64,000 nucleotides of DNA from JBFWNG01 sp050251195 (GTDB taxonomy: Bacteria > Bdellovibrionota_B > Oligoflexia > Oligoflexales > Oligoflexaceae), in the NCBI GenBank assembly GCA_050251195.1, contig JBFWNG010000002.1, positions 124,001 to 188,000 on the forward strand, in the 5' to 3' direction. The notes beneath the pieces are model-generated. The model worked only from the letters and a program-made list of their open reading frames with translations. It was not told the DNA's origin and did not search any database. The position numbers were made by a program, and so were the translations under genes. Below, piece by piece: positions 1 through 7,935 of this stretch. How positions within the stretch are numbered: position 1 is the stretch's first letter; each line of letters begins with the position of its first letter.

Positions 1-667
1 GCGAGGGGAAGTCTGATGCGTCGACAATAAAGGGTTGTTGGTAAAGATAGTTGACAGTTTGAACGTCTTCTTCCGAAAGAGAAAGCAATCGTTCAAAATA
101 TCCGTCCACGCAGTAGTTCATAATGGAATCTGCGTCATAGGGTCCGACAGGAATGCGGTACGGATCATCTAGTACCTGGGAGTCCTCGCATTCGCTGTCA
201 TGGCGATCCTGCTCGTGGAAAAGGCCCATGACATGACCGAACTCATGGACAGCAGTGTTGTGCATGCATATCCATGGCGTCTCCACACAACCTTCAAAAT
301 TCTCGTTGGTGAAATCATAAGAAAACATCTCAGCTTCGCCTCCGCCATAGTAGCCAACGATCGCATTGGGATGGGATGCGGGATCAATGGTAACCTCTAG
401 CTTGCCATCGTTCGAGTCGCCGCATTCCGTCCATCCGAAAAAAGTAAACGTGGTCCTTGCGTTGATCTCCGCATCAATGGCTTCGCGAATATCTTGTTTC
501 TCCTGCTCGAAACCCGGTGTCAACCAGCATACTTCTGCCTTTCGGTCCGGCCAGAGAGCGCCTTTGTTTACAACGACGCCAGATAGATCTGAGTCATTGG
601 CCTTCTGCTTGCACGACGTCACGCAGATAGCGAAGAGCAAAAAGATTTTGGGGGATAGTCTGGTCAC
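1..667 (-). CDS. Astacin-like zinc metallopeptidase lipoprotein (3' end outside window)
   Basis: This leftward gene is cut by the left edge; at least 222 codons are visible. The start is GTG at 667, because an in-frame TAA lies just upstream and no ATG exists. The N-terminus is a lipoprotein signal ending in VTSC. About residues 141-151 read HEFGHVMGLFH, the HExxHxxGxxH zinc motif, followed near residue 176 by the Met-turn SIMNY; together these fit metzincins of the M12A astacin type. It is probably an exported, lipid-anchored protease. The substrate is unknown and the C-terminus is not visible. Confidence 0.8.
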   Translation of the reverse strand, partial: MTRLSPKIFLLFAICVTSCKQKANDSDLSGVVVNKGALWPDRKAEVCWLTPGFEQEKQDIREAIDAEINARTTFTFFGWTECGDSNDGKLEVTIDPASHPNAIVGYYGGGEAEMFSYDFTNENFEGCVETPWICMHNTAVHEFGHVMGLFHEQDRHDSECEDSQVLDDPYRIPVGPYDADSIMNYCVDGYFERLLSLSEEDVQTVNYLYQQPFIVDASDFPS

Positions 668-745
668 GCGAATGGAAGTCCCGATAAGGTTCGTATAAAT
701 AGTTTGTTATTCTTATCGGAACAAATCCAAATTTCTTAATAGAGG

Positions 746-2002
746 CTATTTGGGCGATTTCTTCTCTTCAATTCGATAGATATCGCCGCCACCGAAGTTG
801 GCTACAAGGATGGAACCCTCACTGTCGCGGGCAAAGGTGGGAATTTGTATGGGCCATTTCCCCAAACTTATGAGGTCGGCCCGCGCTTTGGTTGTAGCCT
901 TGTCGGGCAAATCGACAGCCCAGATCCTGCCCATGGCAAAATCGCCGAATATATACTTTCGATAAAGGCTGGATTGCTTGGGATTGAGGTTTTGAAAGCC
1001 TCCGGTGATCGAAACGCCGTCCTCACGCCCGTAAGTAGCAAAGGGATCCTTAAGACCCGCCGAAGAACATTGTTTTGCATCGTAGCACGCGTAGGCTTCT
1101 TTAATATTCCAACCGAGGTTGTCACCCTTTTCCGCAATTGAAATTTCCTCCCATTTATCCTGACCCACGTCGGCGACGATGAGCCGGGACTTGTCGTCGA
1201 AACTAAAACGCCAGGGATTGCGCAGACCAATGGCCCAGACTTCCGACTGCTTGCCTTTGAACGGGGGATTGTCGACGGGAATGCCGTAAGGTTTCTTCCC
1301 GGAAGTTTTATTGACGTCTATCCGCAGCATGGCGGCGAGCAACGTTTCAGGATTTTGTCCGTGCTTGTGCGGATCTCCGCGCCAGCCGCCGTCGCCCATC
1401 CCAATGTAGAGATAGCCGTCCGGACCAAATCTTAAGCAACCACCGTTGTGGTTGGGATAAGGTTGGTCGATCTCGAGAAGGGTCTTGAGTTCTTTTGCCG
1501 CAGCGCCTTGCCACAGCCACTCGCTCACACGCGTTGCCTGTTTGCTTTCGGGGATATAATTCAGGTAGAATTTTTTATTGGTAAGGAAGTCCGGGTGAAA
1601 GGCGATACCGAGGAGCCCTTCCTCGGAGTCGGTTTGAACAGGAATCTTCGCAATAAGCTGCTTCTTGGATTTTGCCATATCGTAGGTGAAGAGCTCGCCA
1701 GCCTTCTCGAGCACCACCAGAACCCCCGGCTGACCGGGCACAAAGCTTACTTCCGTAATGGGGCCGAATCCGGAAGCAACTCTTGTGAGATCGACGGGGA
1801 TCTTTTGGCGTCCCTTGTCTTTGCCCACGAACTCAGGGTTAAGGGCTGCCGCAGGCTTGGCATCGACGTAGTCTCCTGACCAGAGGGCGACAATGCCGCT
1901 TTTAATGCGGGTGCAATTCCAAAGAACGCCAGCTAAAACAAAGGCGCACAAAACGGTCCTGATCCTATGCCAAGCCGTGAATCTTTCTTTGATAGGTTTC
2001 AT
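746..2002 (-). CDS. Glucose/sorbosone dehydrogenase-fold (PQQ-type) lipoprotein
   Basis: The 418-aa product carries a lipoprotein signal ending LWNC. The mature part matches the GSDH six-bladed propeller family: HNGGCLRFGPDGYLYIGMGD, GLRNPWRFSFD and VADVGQDKWEEI are family hallmarks. Members oxidise sugars with PQQ in the periplasm, although many homologues have unproven substrates. I chose the ATG at 2002 because GGAGG lies 8 nt upstream; an upstream in-frame start at 2086 would put 28 extra residues before the signal peptide. No PQQ synthesis genes are in the window. It is divergent from the small secreted protein at 2192 across an AT-rich gap. Confidence 0.85.
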   Translation of the reverse strand: MKPIKERFTAWHRIRTVLCAFVLAGVLWNCTRIKSGIVALWSGDYVDAKPAAALNPEFVGKDKGRQKIPVDLTRVASGFGPITEVSFVPGQPGVLVVLEKAGELFTYDMAKSKKQLIAKIPVQTDSEEGLLGIAFHPDFLTNKKFYLNYIPESKQATRVSEWLWQGAAAKELKTLLEIDQPYPNHNGGCLRFGPDGYLYIGMGDGGWRGDPHKHGQNPETLLAAMLRIDVNKTSGKKPYGIPVDNPPFKGKQSEVWAIGLRNPWRFSFDDKSRLIVADVGQDKWEEISIAEKGDNLGWNIKEAYACYDAKQCSSAGLKDPFATYGREDGVSITGGFQNLNPKQSSLYRKYIFGDFAMGRIWAVDLPDKATTKARADLISLGKWPIQIPTFARDSEGSILVANFGGGDIYRIEEKKSPK

Positions 2003-2085
2003 ATCGGGATCCTCCAAACCTCTGTTTTGAGGGAAAAAACCTAATTTAGCAAGAAAAAAATCCAATAATTCCATTGATCTATACA

Positions 2086-2102
2086 ATGTTATAAAATAAC
2101 AT
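2086..2102. promoter_or_regulatory. AT-rich perfect dyad between divergent genes
   Basis: ATGTTAT-AAA-ATAACAT is a perfect 7-bp inverted repeat in the gap between the GSDH-fold gene and the gene at 2192. It is a candidate operator, but the base composition is very AT-rich, so chance is a real alternative. Confidence 0.3.
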
Positions 2103-2191
2103 AAAAAGATGTTGTATTTTATTAAAATGTGAGTTATATATTAAAAACTTAATATAGAACACATTTCCGCAAATTATATATTGGAGTCTTT

Positions 2192-2566
2192 ATGATGAGA
2201 AAACTAAGTTTTGTGTTTGCCTGCCTCTTTTCTTTTTCCACTCAACTTAAAGCAGCCGCTTGTGAAGGTTCTAACGCGGCCCCCAACGAATGGTTGATCT
2301 CGCTCAACGTGGACGACCAAGCAAGCCGTGAAGACGTTCTCAAGTCCCTCGAGTTATTCGGAACGGGTGGTTTTCGCATCATCGGAATGATGGCTTACCC
2401 AGGGGTTGCCACTAAGACTTTTCACATAGGCTTCAGCCCAGAATACTACAGAATTGCTGGTCGAGCTGATGAGGTTAAGAACCAGGTCATCTCCGCATTG
2501 GAGTCGGTTTCCGGAAACATCGTGGACTGCAATCACGATAACATACCTAAGAACTATCCCATTTGA
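2192..2566 (+). CDS. Small secreted protein of unknown function
   Basis: The 124-aa product has a clear Sec signal peptide (hydrophobic VFACLFSFST, cleavage probably after LKAAA), so the mature protein is about 100 residues and periplasmic or secreted. Two cysteines remain (CEGSN near the mature N-terminus, DCNHD near the C-terminus), which could form a disulfide. TTGGAG lies upstream of the ATG pair at 2192/2195. I recognise no family. Confidence 0.65.
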   Translation: MMRKLSFVFACLFSFSTQLKAAACEGSNAAPNEWLISLNVDDQASREDVLKSLELFGTGGFRIIGMMAYPGVATKTFHIGFSPEYYRIAGRADEVKNQVISALESVSGNIVDCNHDNIPKNYPI

Positions 2567-2621
2567 CGGGGAAGTCGGAACTCGATATAAGCGTCACCTA
2601 ATGTCATTTTGAGAGAACGTC

Positions 2622-3518
2622 GTGACGATTCCATATGTTGGCGAACTGGCGTCGCTGAGCGCCGCCTTTATTTGGTCATTTACGCTGACAGCCTATAGGG
2701 CTTACGGTACCAAAATTTCGGCGATTCATCTCAATCTCTATAAGAATCTCGTCGCCTTTGTTTGCCTTGTGGTGCTCATGGTCGCTACCGCGGCTCAGTG
2801 GTCGCTCTCAATGCGATCTTTTGTCTATCTTTGCATTTCAGGTCTGTTCGGTCTGTCTCTTGGAGACAGCTTCTTGATGGCTGCACTTAAGAGAGTCGGC
2901 ACCCAACTCTCGTCATCCGTTCAATGCCTGGCGCCGCCGCTCTCGGGCTTGTTAGCGATTTTCTGGCTTTCGGAAAATCTCTCCACGATGGAATGGATTG
3001 GCCTCGTCCTCACAGTGCTCGCGATATTCCTCCTGATATATTTCAGTCAAAACAAGAAACGCCGGGTTGCGGATATTCCGACGAAGACCCTGTGGTCAGG
3101 TATCGCATTTGCGTTGGCGGCTGCATTGTGCCAGGCATTTTCGTGGGTAATTGCTCGCGACGCTTTGCAGAGTGTGGACGTTCTTGCGGGAACTTTGATA
3201 AGGATTGGCGCCGGAGGGGTCGTCCTTCTCATTTATAGTGTTTGGCGCAGGGACACGACGTACCGCAACATATTTACGGATTTTTCACTCTTTTGGCGGT
3301 TATCTCTAGCCGCATTCTTCGGATCGTTCATCGGGGTGACACTGCTTTCCATCGGCGCAAAGTATACCAAGGCCGGAGTAAGCGCGGCGTTGGCTTCTAC
3401 TTATCCGATTTGGATCATCCCCGTTGCGTATTTCATGGTAAAGGAGCGGGCGACGGTGTTGTCGGTTTTCTGCACTGTTGTGGCCGTTGTGGGAATCAGC
3501 TTGATGTTCTTGGCTTAG
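2622..3518 (+). CDS. EamA/DMT-superfamily permease
   Basis: The 298-aa protein has about ten hydrophobic segments arranged as two five-helix repeats, the EamA layout. The N-terminal half holds SAAFIWSFTLTAYRAYG and the second repeat resumes near residue 160 (LAAALCQAFSWVIARDAL). GLSLGDSFLMAALKRVG is typical of drug/metabolite transporters. It starts at GTG 2622; no ATG alternative is near. The substrate cannot be read from sequence. A degenerate repeat follows its stop. Confidence 0.85.
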   Translation: MTIPYVGELASLSAAFIWSFTLTAYRAYGTKISAIHLNLYKNLVAFVCLVVLMVATAAQWSLSMRSFVYLCISGLFGLSLGDSFLMAALKRVGTQLSSSVQCLAPPLSGLLAIFWLSENLSTMEWIGLVLTVLAIFLLIYFSQNKKRRVADIPTKTLWSGIAFALAAALCQAFSWVIARDALQSVDVLAGTLIRIGAGGVVLLIYSVWRRDTTYRNIFTDFSLFWRLSLAAFFGSFIGVTLLSIGAKYTKAGVSAALASTYPIWIIPVAYFMVKERATVLSVFCTVVAVVGISLMFLA

Positions 3519-3590
3519 CATCCCGAGGGAGCTGAGTGGCCGAAGGTATGTCATCGCAAAGGCGCAAAGAGCGCCAAAGAAAAATAGTAC
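3519..3590. repeat. Degenerate interspersed repeat fragments in a convergent gap
   Basis: The gap contains CATCCCGAGGGAGCTGAGTG, resembling the CATCCTGAGCGAAGCGAAGG repeat at 5551-5573. It also contains AAAGGCGCAAAGAGCGCC, a short dyad similar to one at 16174-16195. It lies between convergent genes and may weakly terminate both. Confidence 0.4.
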
Positions 3591-4052
3591 TTAGTTTTGT
3601 GGTACGAGAACTAGTGAAAGTTTGTGCGCGGTGCCTGCGTTGTTTTTCTTGGCGGTGGTTACCATCTCTCGAACAATGCCGTTTATCTTAGAGGCCTGTT
3701 CCGGTGACAAATAGAGTGTCTCCTGAATAATCACGATGCCCGAATCGTCCTCGATAACTTCGCTGCCGGGTGCAGAGGCAAGCGAGTAGCCGCGCGCAAT
3801 GTCCTTGCCCTGGAGCGATTGAATGAGCGCTTCGGCTTGTTCCGAAAATGTAGATTTAAACTTGTTCATAATCTTCAACAGAGTGTCGTCGGAAATATCT
3901 CGGTTGCCGTTCAAGAATCTCGACAACGTTGCGGGGCTAACTTTGATTTGCTTAGCCAACGCTCGTATTGAATATCTGTGGTTTTTCTTGACCACTTCCT
4001 TGAAGTGGGTGCGAAGAAATTGTCGAACTGTTGCTTGTAAATTTTGATCCAC
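3591..4052 (-). CDS. Helix-turn-helix regulator, TIGR02147-like
   Basis: The core FLRTHFKEVVKKNHRYSIRA followed by LAKQIKVSPATLSRFLNGNR is an XRE-like HTH. It closely resembles the TIGR02147 family common in Bdellovibrio and Fibrobacter, which runs about 270 aa, so this 153-aa version is short. The C-terminal half (ETLYLSPEQASKINGIVREM) is the family's partner region. I prefer GTG 4052. A TTG at 4190 would add 46 residues with a hydrophobic stretch and no visible ribosome site. Target genes are unknown. Confidence 0.7.
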   Translation of the reverse strand: MDQNLQATVRQFLRTHFKEVVKKNHRYSIRALAKQIKVSPATLSRFLNGNRDISDDTLLKIMNKFKSTFSEQAEALIQSLQGKDIARGYSLASAPGSEVIEDDSGIVIIQETLYLSPEQASKINGIVREMVTTAKKNNAGTAHKLSLVLVPQN

Positions 4053-4235
4053 AATATCACCGTTTTTTTTCGGAATTATTTCCGCGGGTGCTAAGCTGCA
4101 ACCCTCATGCCTCGGGAGTAGATACAACATTCCGAGTGAAATCATCAGAATTGACCGGCCGGTTAACGTCCGAAGATTAGACAGCAACAAATTTTGGACA
4201 TTAACTGGCCAGCTAGCCTATGAATTTGATTGGAG

Positions 4236-5480
4236 TTATAGGCTCTGGCAGCGCGGTGATTCGAGCGTTGACCGGCAATGATATATAGAGTCATTTTGGC
4301 TGGGGGGAGTCTTGTAAGACAGCAGACCATATGGCCATTTTTGGATATCATAGAACCAAATATCCACTTTTTCGGAATCCATTTTCACAGCCGCGAAGCC
4401 GTGAGCTTTTTTCGCGAATAGTTGACGATAGTTGTAACTCTTCCCAGGAGTCGAGGCTGTCAGCGACAAGCCATGAACGTTGTGGACGTCCCGAGTTTTG
4501 TAGCCTCCTGCTCCTTGGACTATCACGTCGAAGGAATCTGTTTGAATGTGCTCCTGATGATGATCATGACCGCCAAAAACAAAGTGGATGTCACATTGCG
4601 CACTCAGATCGGAAACAAAACGTAGCATGGTCGGATCGCCACCGTGATTCCCGTTGGACATAGGCGGATGGTGCGCGAAAATGACGCGCCATCCCTGTTT
4701 GGAACACAGAGCCGCCGCGGCTTCGCGCAGTTGTTGGCTGTAAGAGCTAGAAGACTCCTTGATAAGCGTGCTGTCAGCTGCATAAATGGAAAGCCAGTCG
4801 GGAAGGTTTTTGATCGCATAGTGGGTGTCCGGCATGGACCACAGGTTGCTGAACAGGCTGTACTCCACTTGAGCTTTGGCATTACCTTTGTAGTCATGGT
4901 TTCCGGGAACGACGAAGAAGCGAAAGGGCGTTTTAAATTCCCTATACATGGATTCGAACCTGGTGTTGAAATCTTTCGACCAAACGTCATCGACGCCGTT
5001 GGGATATATGAGATCACCTGTTATGAGGGCGAAATCGCATCCCTCCTTATTGTCAGAAAAGCAAACACTTTGCATCGCTTGCGAAACGCGAAGCTGCTGA
5101 TGCCCATAGCTCGCCTCTTGACCCGAACCGACGTCTCCAAAGACCAAGAAACGTATGGAGTTAGCCTGCGAATAATCTTTCCCCGAAGAGGCGCGACAAA
5201 GGTTCATCGTCCTCAGCTGGTCGGGAAAGTGGGCTCGAACAGGTTTGCTGCTATATCTTTGGCACGCTGTGCTTTCAGCGTCGATAAAAAGTTCCAAACG
5301 ATCGCATGCGAGGTTTTGTTGGGATCCGTTCGCGAATTCAACGACACAAATCCTTGTGGCATACGTTTGAAATACACTCTGATTGGATCCACTCCAAGAC
5401 GGCCTATTGAGAACTTTATCCACGAATCCGCAGGTCGAAACAGCGAAGGCAACAAGCAGTAATAGGTACCAACGATACAT
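4236..5480 (-). CDS. Calcineurin-like metallophosphoesterase, exported
   Basis: The 414-aa product has an N-terminal hydrophobic export signal ending VSTCG, plausibly a lipobox. The dimetal phosphoesterase motifs occur in order: GDVGSGQ, GDLIYPNG, GNHDYKG, FAHHPPMSNGNHG and GGHDHHQEH. The pattern is that of purple-acid-phosphatase-like or TRAP-like enzymes, which hydrolyse phosphomonoesters outside the cytoplasm. AAGGAAG lies just before the ATG. It is the last gene of a leftward run with the cotH-like and porin genes, separated from cotH by a repeat array at 5511-5575. This suggests a role in external phosphate-ester or polyphosphate use. Confidence 0.85.
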   Translation of the reverse strand: MYRWYLLLLVAFAVSTCGFVDKVLNRPSWSGSNQSVFQTYATRICVVEFANGSQQNLACDRLELFIDAESTACQRYSSKPVRAHFPDQLRTMNLCRASSGKDYSQANSIRFLVFGDVGSGQEASYGHQQLRVSQAMQSVCFSDNKEGCDFALITGDLIYPNGVDDVWSKDFNTRFESMYREFKTPFRFFVVPGNHDYKGNAKAQVEYSLFSNLWSMPDTHYAIKNLPDWLSIYAADSTLIKESSSSYSQQLREAAAALCSKQGWRVIFAHHPPMSNGNHGGDPTMLRFVSDLSAQCDIHFVFGGHDHHQEHIQTDSFDVIVQGAGGYKTRDVHNVHGLSLTASTPGKSYNYRQLFAKKAHGFAAVKMDSEKVDIWFYDIQKWPYGLLSYKTPPSQNDSIYHCRSTLESPRCQSL

Positions 5481-5510
5481 ACACTTCCTTGTGTGTGGCT
5501 GTGGCAGAAA

Positions 5511-5575
5511 CCGTCATCCCAACGAGCCCCGTCATCCCAACGAGCTCCCGTCATCCTGAGCGAAGCGAAGGATCT
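5511..5575. repeat. Tandem GTCATCCCAACGAGC units plus CATCCTGAGCGAAGCGAAGGATC element
   Basis: Two near-identical units of GTCATCCCAACGAGC lie at about 5513 and 5531. They are followed by CATCCTGAGCGAAGCGAAGG then ATC (5551-5573), a dyad widely seen as an interspersed repeat in bacterial genomes. It fills the space between the cotH-like gene and the phosphoesterase gene inside one apparent operon. Confidence 0.7.
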
Positions 5576-5586
5576 CTCTTCACCAT

Positions 5587-6741
5587 TCATTTCACTTCAA
5601 CAGAATCCTGTTGCTGTCGCTTCAATTCCTGCTCTAAACTGCCGTACCAAAGCTCAATGGTCTGCTTAAGCCTTTCCTTTTCGACGAAAAGACTCGTTTT
5701 GTGGTTCAGCATCCTGTCCGCTTCGTAGGCTCGGCGTATCTTTGAGGAATTTTCTTCGATTATAGCGAACATTTTGCTGAGTGGGTAGGATTTGGTGATG
5801 ATTTGTTCCAAAAGATCCAAATAGGCTCTTTTGTGTTCGAGGTCTGTTAGGATAAACGCGAAGAGTTTATTTTTCCCCCATATTGTGATGTCGGGTTCGA
5901 ACATGTTGCTGGCTTCGAGCTCCAAAGTGCGGTCAAGATCCCAAGGCACAAAAGCGAATTGCTTCGTCTTGGTATCGCGGTACAAGAAAAAATTATTTTG
6001 GTAACCGTCCCAATTGTTGAGAGCCACCGAGGCGGCCAGATAAGCCATGCTATTATCGACATCTACCATGCTCTCTACGTCCTTAAGATCGTTTGTAAGG
6101 CGGCTGTTTTCTAGAGTTTCGATCAGCGCGGTGAGTTCGTGGTAGGATTTAGGTTTGAATTCGATATCAAATCCTTGGTCAATCTTCGCAAGCATCTTTT
6201 TGTCGAAATCAGCGTTGCCGTACTGTGCTTTGAACAAGGAGCTAAAATCCAGGTTTCGGCGCCTAAAAAAGTCGATATCAACCGGCTCAATAAGTTGAAA
6301 GAGACCAATGTATTCACGGTTTAAATAAACTGCTGCAGGTTCGGCATCGGGTGACGGGATGCCGAGAGAGCGGAAAATTTCGAACCCGAGCTGAGCTTTA
6401 AGGAGTGTTGGATCGAGGTTCTGTGCGCTTAAGCGGTAAGAGTGATGACCTTTATAAGTTTTGTCGTCGAATTGGATGGTATAGCTTTTCTTGAGATCAT
6501 CGATCGTTGATTTGCCGGCATAGTTGATCTGACTAGAGTAAGTCTCGCCGTTAACCTTTACCTTGCAAGGCACGGGGGTCTTTTCCCAGACTGTGCTGTT
6601 CAAGCGGTTTTGTTGTTCACTGTCCATGATTATTTCAACTAACGGCAGGTCATAAGAATCCAAAGGAGAACTACTTCGCTTGATGCAGCCAACCTGAAGA
6701 GCGAAGAGCGCGAGCAGAAGTTTTGCGGAGGATTTATAAAT
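5587..6741 (-). CDS. CotH-kinase-family lipoprotein (non-canonical start likely)
   Basis: The body matches the CotH family, an atypical kinase fold found in spore-coat and surface proteins: LPLVEIIMDSEQQNRL near the N-terminus, NYAGKSTIDDLKKSY, YLNREYIGLFQLIEPVD and FVPWDLDRTLELE. The first canonical start is TTG at 6663 (358 aa), but the 26 codons upstream stay open and encode KLLLALFALQVGC, a lipoprotein signal. No ATG/GTG/TTG exists before the in-frame TAG at 6748-6750. The ATT at 6739-6741 overlaps the porin stop region and would give 384 aa. It is co-oriented with the porin and phosphoesterase genes. The gene is certain; the start is inferred. Confidence 0.75.
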   Translation of the reverse strand: MYKSSAKLLLALFALQVGCIKRSSSPLDSYDLPLVEIIMDSEQQNRLNSTVWEKTPVPCKVKVNGETYSSQINYAGKSTIDDLKKSYTIQFDDKTYKGHHSYRLSAQNLDPTLLKAQLGFEIFRSLGIPSPDAEPAAVYLNREYIGLFQLIEPVDIDFFRRRNLDFSSLFKAQYGNADFDKKMLAKIDQGFDIEFKPKSYHELTALIETLENSRLTNDLKDVESMVDVDNSMAYLAASVALNNWDGYQNNFFLYRDTKTKQFAFVPWDLDRTLELEASNMFEPDITIWGKNKLFAFILTDLEHKRAYLDLLEQIITKSYPLSKMFAIIEENSSKIRRAYEADRMLNHKTSLFVEKERLKQTIELWYGSLEQELKRQQQDSVEVK

Positions 6742-7738
6742 AGTACTCTACCTGAACTTTGATGTTGCTGTCGTCATAGTTGCGCTCAGAAATCACCTGT
6801 CTCGAATTCTTTGCAATCAGCTCGATGTCCGCCGCAACGAGAAAATGTTCGTTGATGTGGCGGTTTATTCCCAGCAGCAGTTGCGATGTTGCATATTCAG
6901 GCGTTTTCATATCGTGCATGATATGACTCACCTGGGCGACTGCCTGCGTATTTAATGTGTCTCCACCTGTTGCGAACCAGGGTCCATAGCTGATTTTTAA
7001 GCCGCTAAATACGACCTTTCTTCCGGAGATGTCACGTTCCACAGCTGTTTCGAAGGGATCAAGTCCAACAATCGACTCCATTTCAAACGACTGCGGTTTT
7101 TCATGATTCCATACCGAAAACATGAAGGCGCCGACGAGTTGAGTTGCGTTGTTCAGTCGGTCGCCCTGGAGGAGCGTCCAGGCTGCGTACTGCGTGTCGT
7201 TCGTATTGGGGTGCAAGTAAAAGATCGCGTACGGTTCTTGCGACCCTGAGTAGCCGAATGTTGTCGCATAGGATAATTCGCCCGGTTCAGAAGGTAAATG
7301 CTCGTATCGAACGGCAGGTTCGAAACCAACGTAGGCGAACGGCTGGAGCTTTTGATAAATGGGGCTTCGTTCAATGGTAAATCTCTTTTTTTCCGACAGC
7401 TCGTATTCAAGGCCAAATTGCTTCTTGATCTGGCCGAGTTGAAGTTTCCCAGGGGCGAATCGGTGATCGACGTACGCTTCTTCCAAAAAGAGGTTTGTGC
7501 TATCTTTGGAGCGAGCCTTCAGTGTGAGGACACCTTTTGTTCCTTCGCGGCGCTTCGACTCAATGTCGATTTTGCCCTCGTAACGCATGTTGCCCTTTTT
7601 CAAAGCGTTGGACTCAACCTGGACTCGAACCCGACCCTCCATGTCGATATCGTCGGCCAATAGCCGAGGCGTACCTCCGACGCAAAGCGCTGCAAGCAAG
7701 ATAATGCGGAATCTTGGAAAGATGATTTGCATAGTCAT
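6734..7738 (-). CDS. Porin O/P-like outer-membrane beta-barrel
   Basis: The 334-aa product has a signal peptide (FRIILLAALCVGG, mature from about LADDID). Alternating amphipathic strands end in an aromatic-rich C-terminus (VEYYL), as in outer-membrane barrels. LFLEEAYVDHRFAPGKLQLG and QIKKQFGLE strongly resemble the phosphate-selective porin O/P family. It heads a leftward operon with the cotH-like and phosphoesterase genes, so it may import phosphate-containing anions. ATG at 7738 has no strong ribosome site; ATG 7732 is an alternative. Confidence 0.75.
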   Translation of the reverse strand: MTMQIIFPRFRIILLAALCVGGTPRLLADDIDMEGRVRVQVESNALKKGNMRYEGKIDIESKRREGTKGVLTLKARSKDSTNLFLEEAYVDHRFAPGKLQLGQIKKQFGLEYELSEKKRFTIERSPIYQKLQPFAYVGFEPAVRYEHLPSEPGELSYATTFGYSGSQEPYAIFYLHPNTNDTQYAAWTLLQGDRLNNATQLVGAFMFSVWNHEKPQSFEMESIVGLDPFETAVERDISGRKVVFSGLKISYGPWFATGGDTLNTQAVAQVSHIMHDMKTPEYATSQLLLGINRHINEHFLVAADIELIAKNSRQVISERNYDDSNIKVQVEYYL

Positions 7739-7935
7739 TATGATACGTTATGTCCGACCAAGATTCCATCCTAGATATGGGAGCACCGGCTTTGTGGTTC
7801 GGCGATAGGTTATCTATAAGAAATATTAATATATTTTGTAATAAAATATTGGTGTTTTCTATTGAAATATTATTGATGGTGAATTTTCTTTAATGTAATT
7901 TCCCAGTCGATTACTTAGCCTACCAGGGAAGATAT
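7739..7935. promoter_or_regulatory. AT-rich divergent promoter region
   Basis: The gap between the porin operon and the rightward gene at 7936 is strongly AT-rich, with several TATAAT-like hexamers between 7800 and 7905. Promoters for both directions must lie here; I cannot place them exactly. Confidence 0.4.

Noticed and set aside
4163..4351. A 62-codon leftward ORF overlapping the HTH and phosphoesterase genes
   Set aside because: No ribosome site or protein-like composition; it spans two gene ends.
5511..5575. CRISPR array
   Set aside because: Only two short units with almost no spacer and no cas genes; it is an interspersed repeat.
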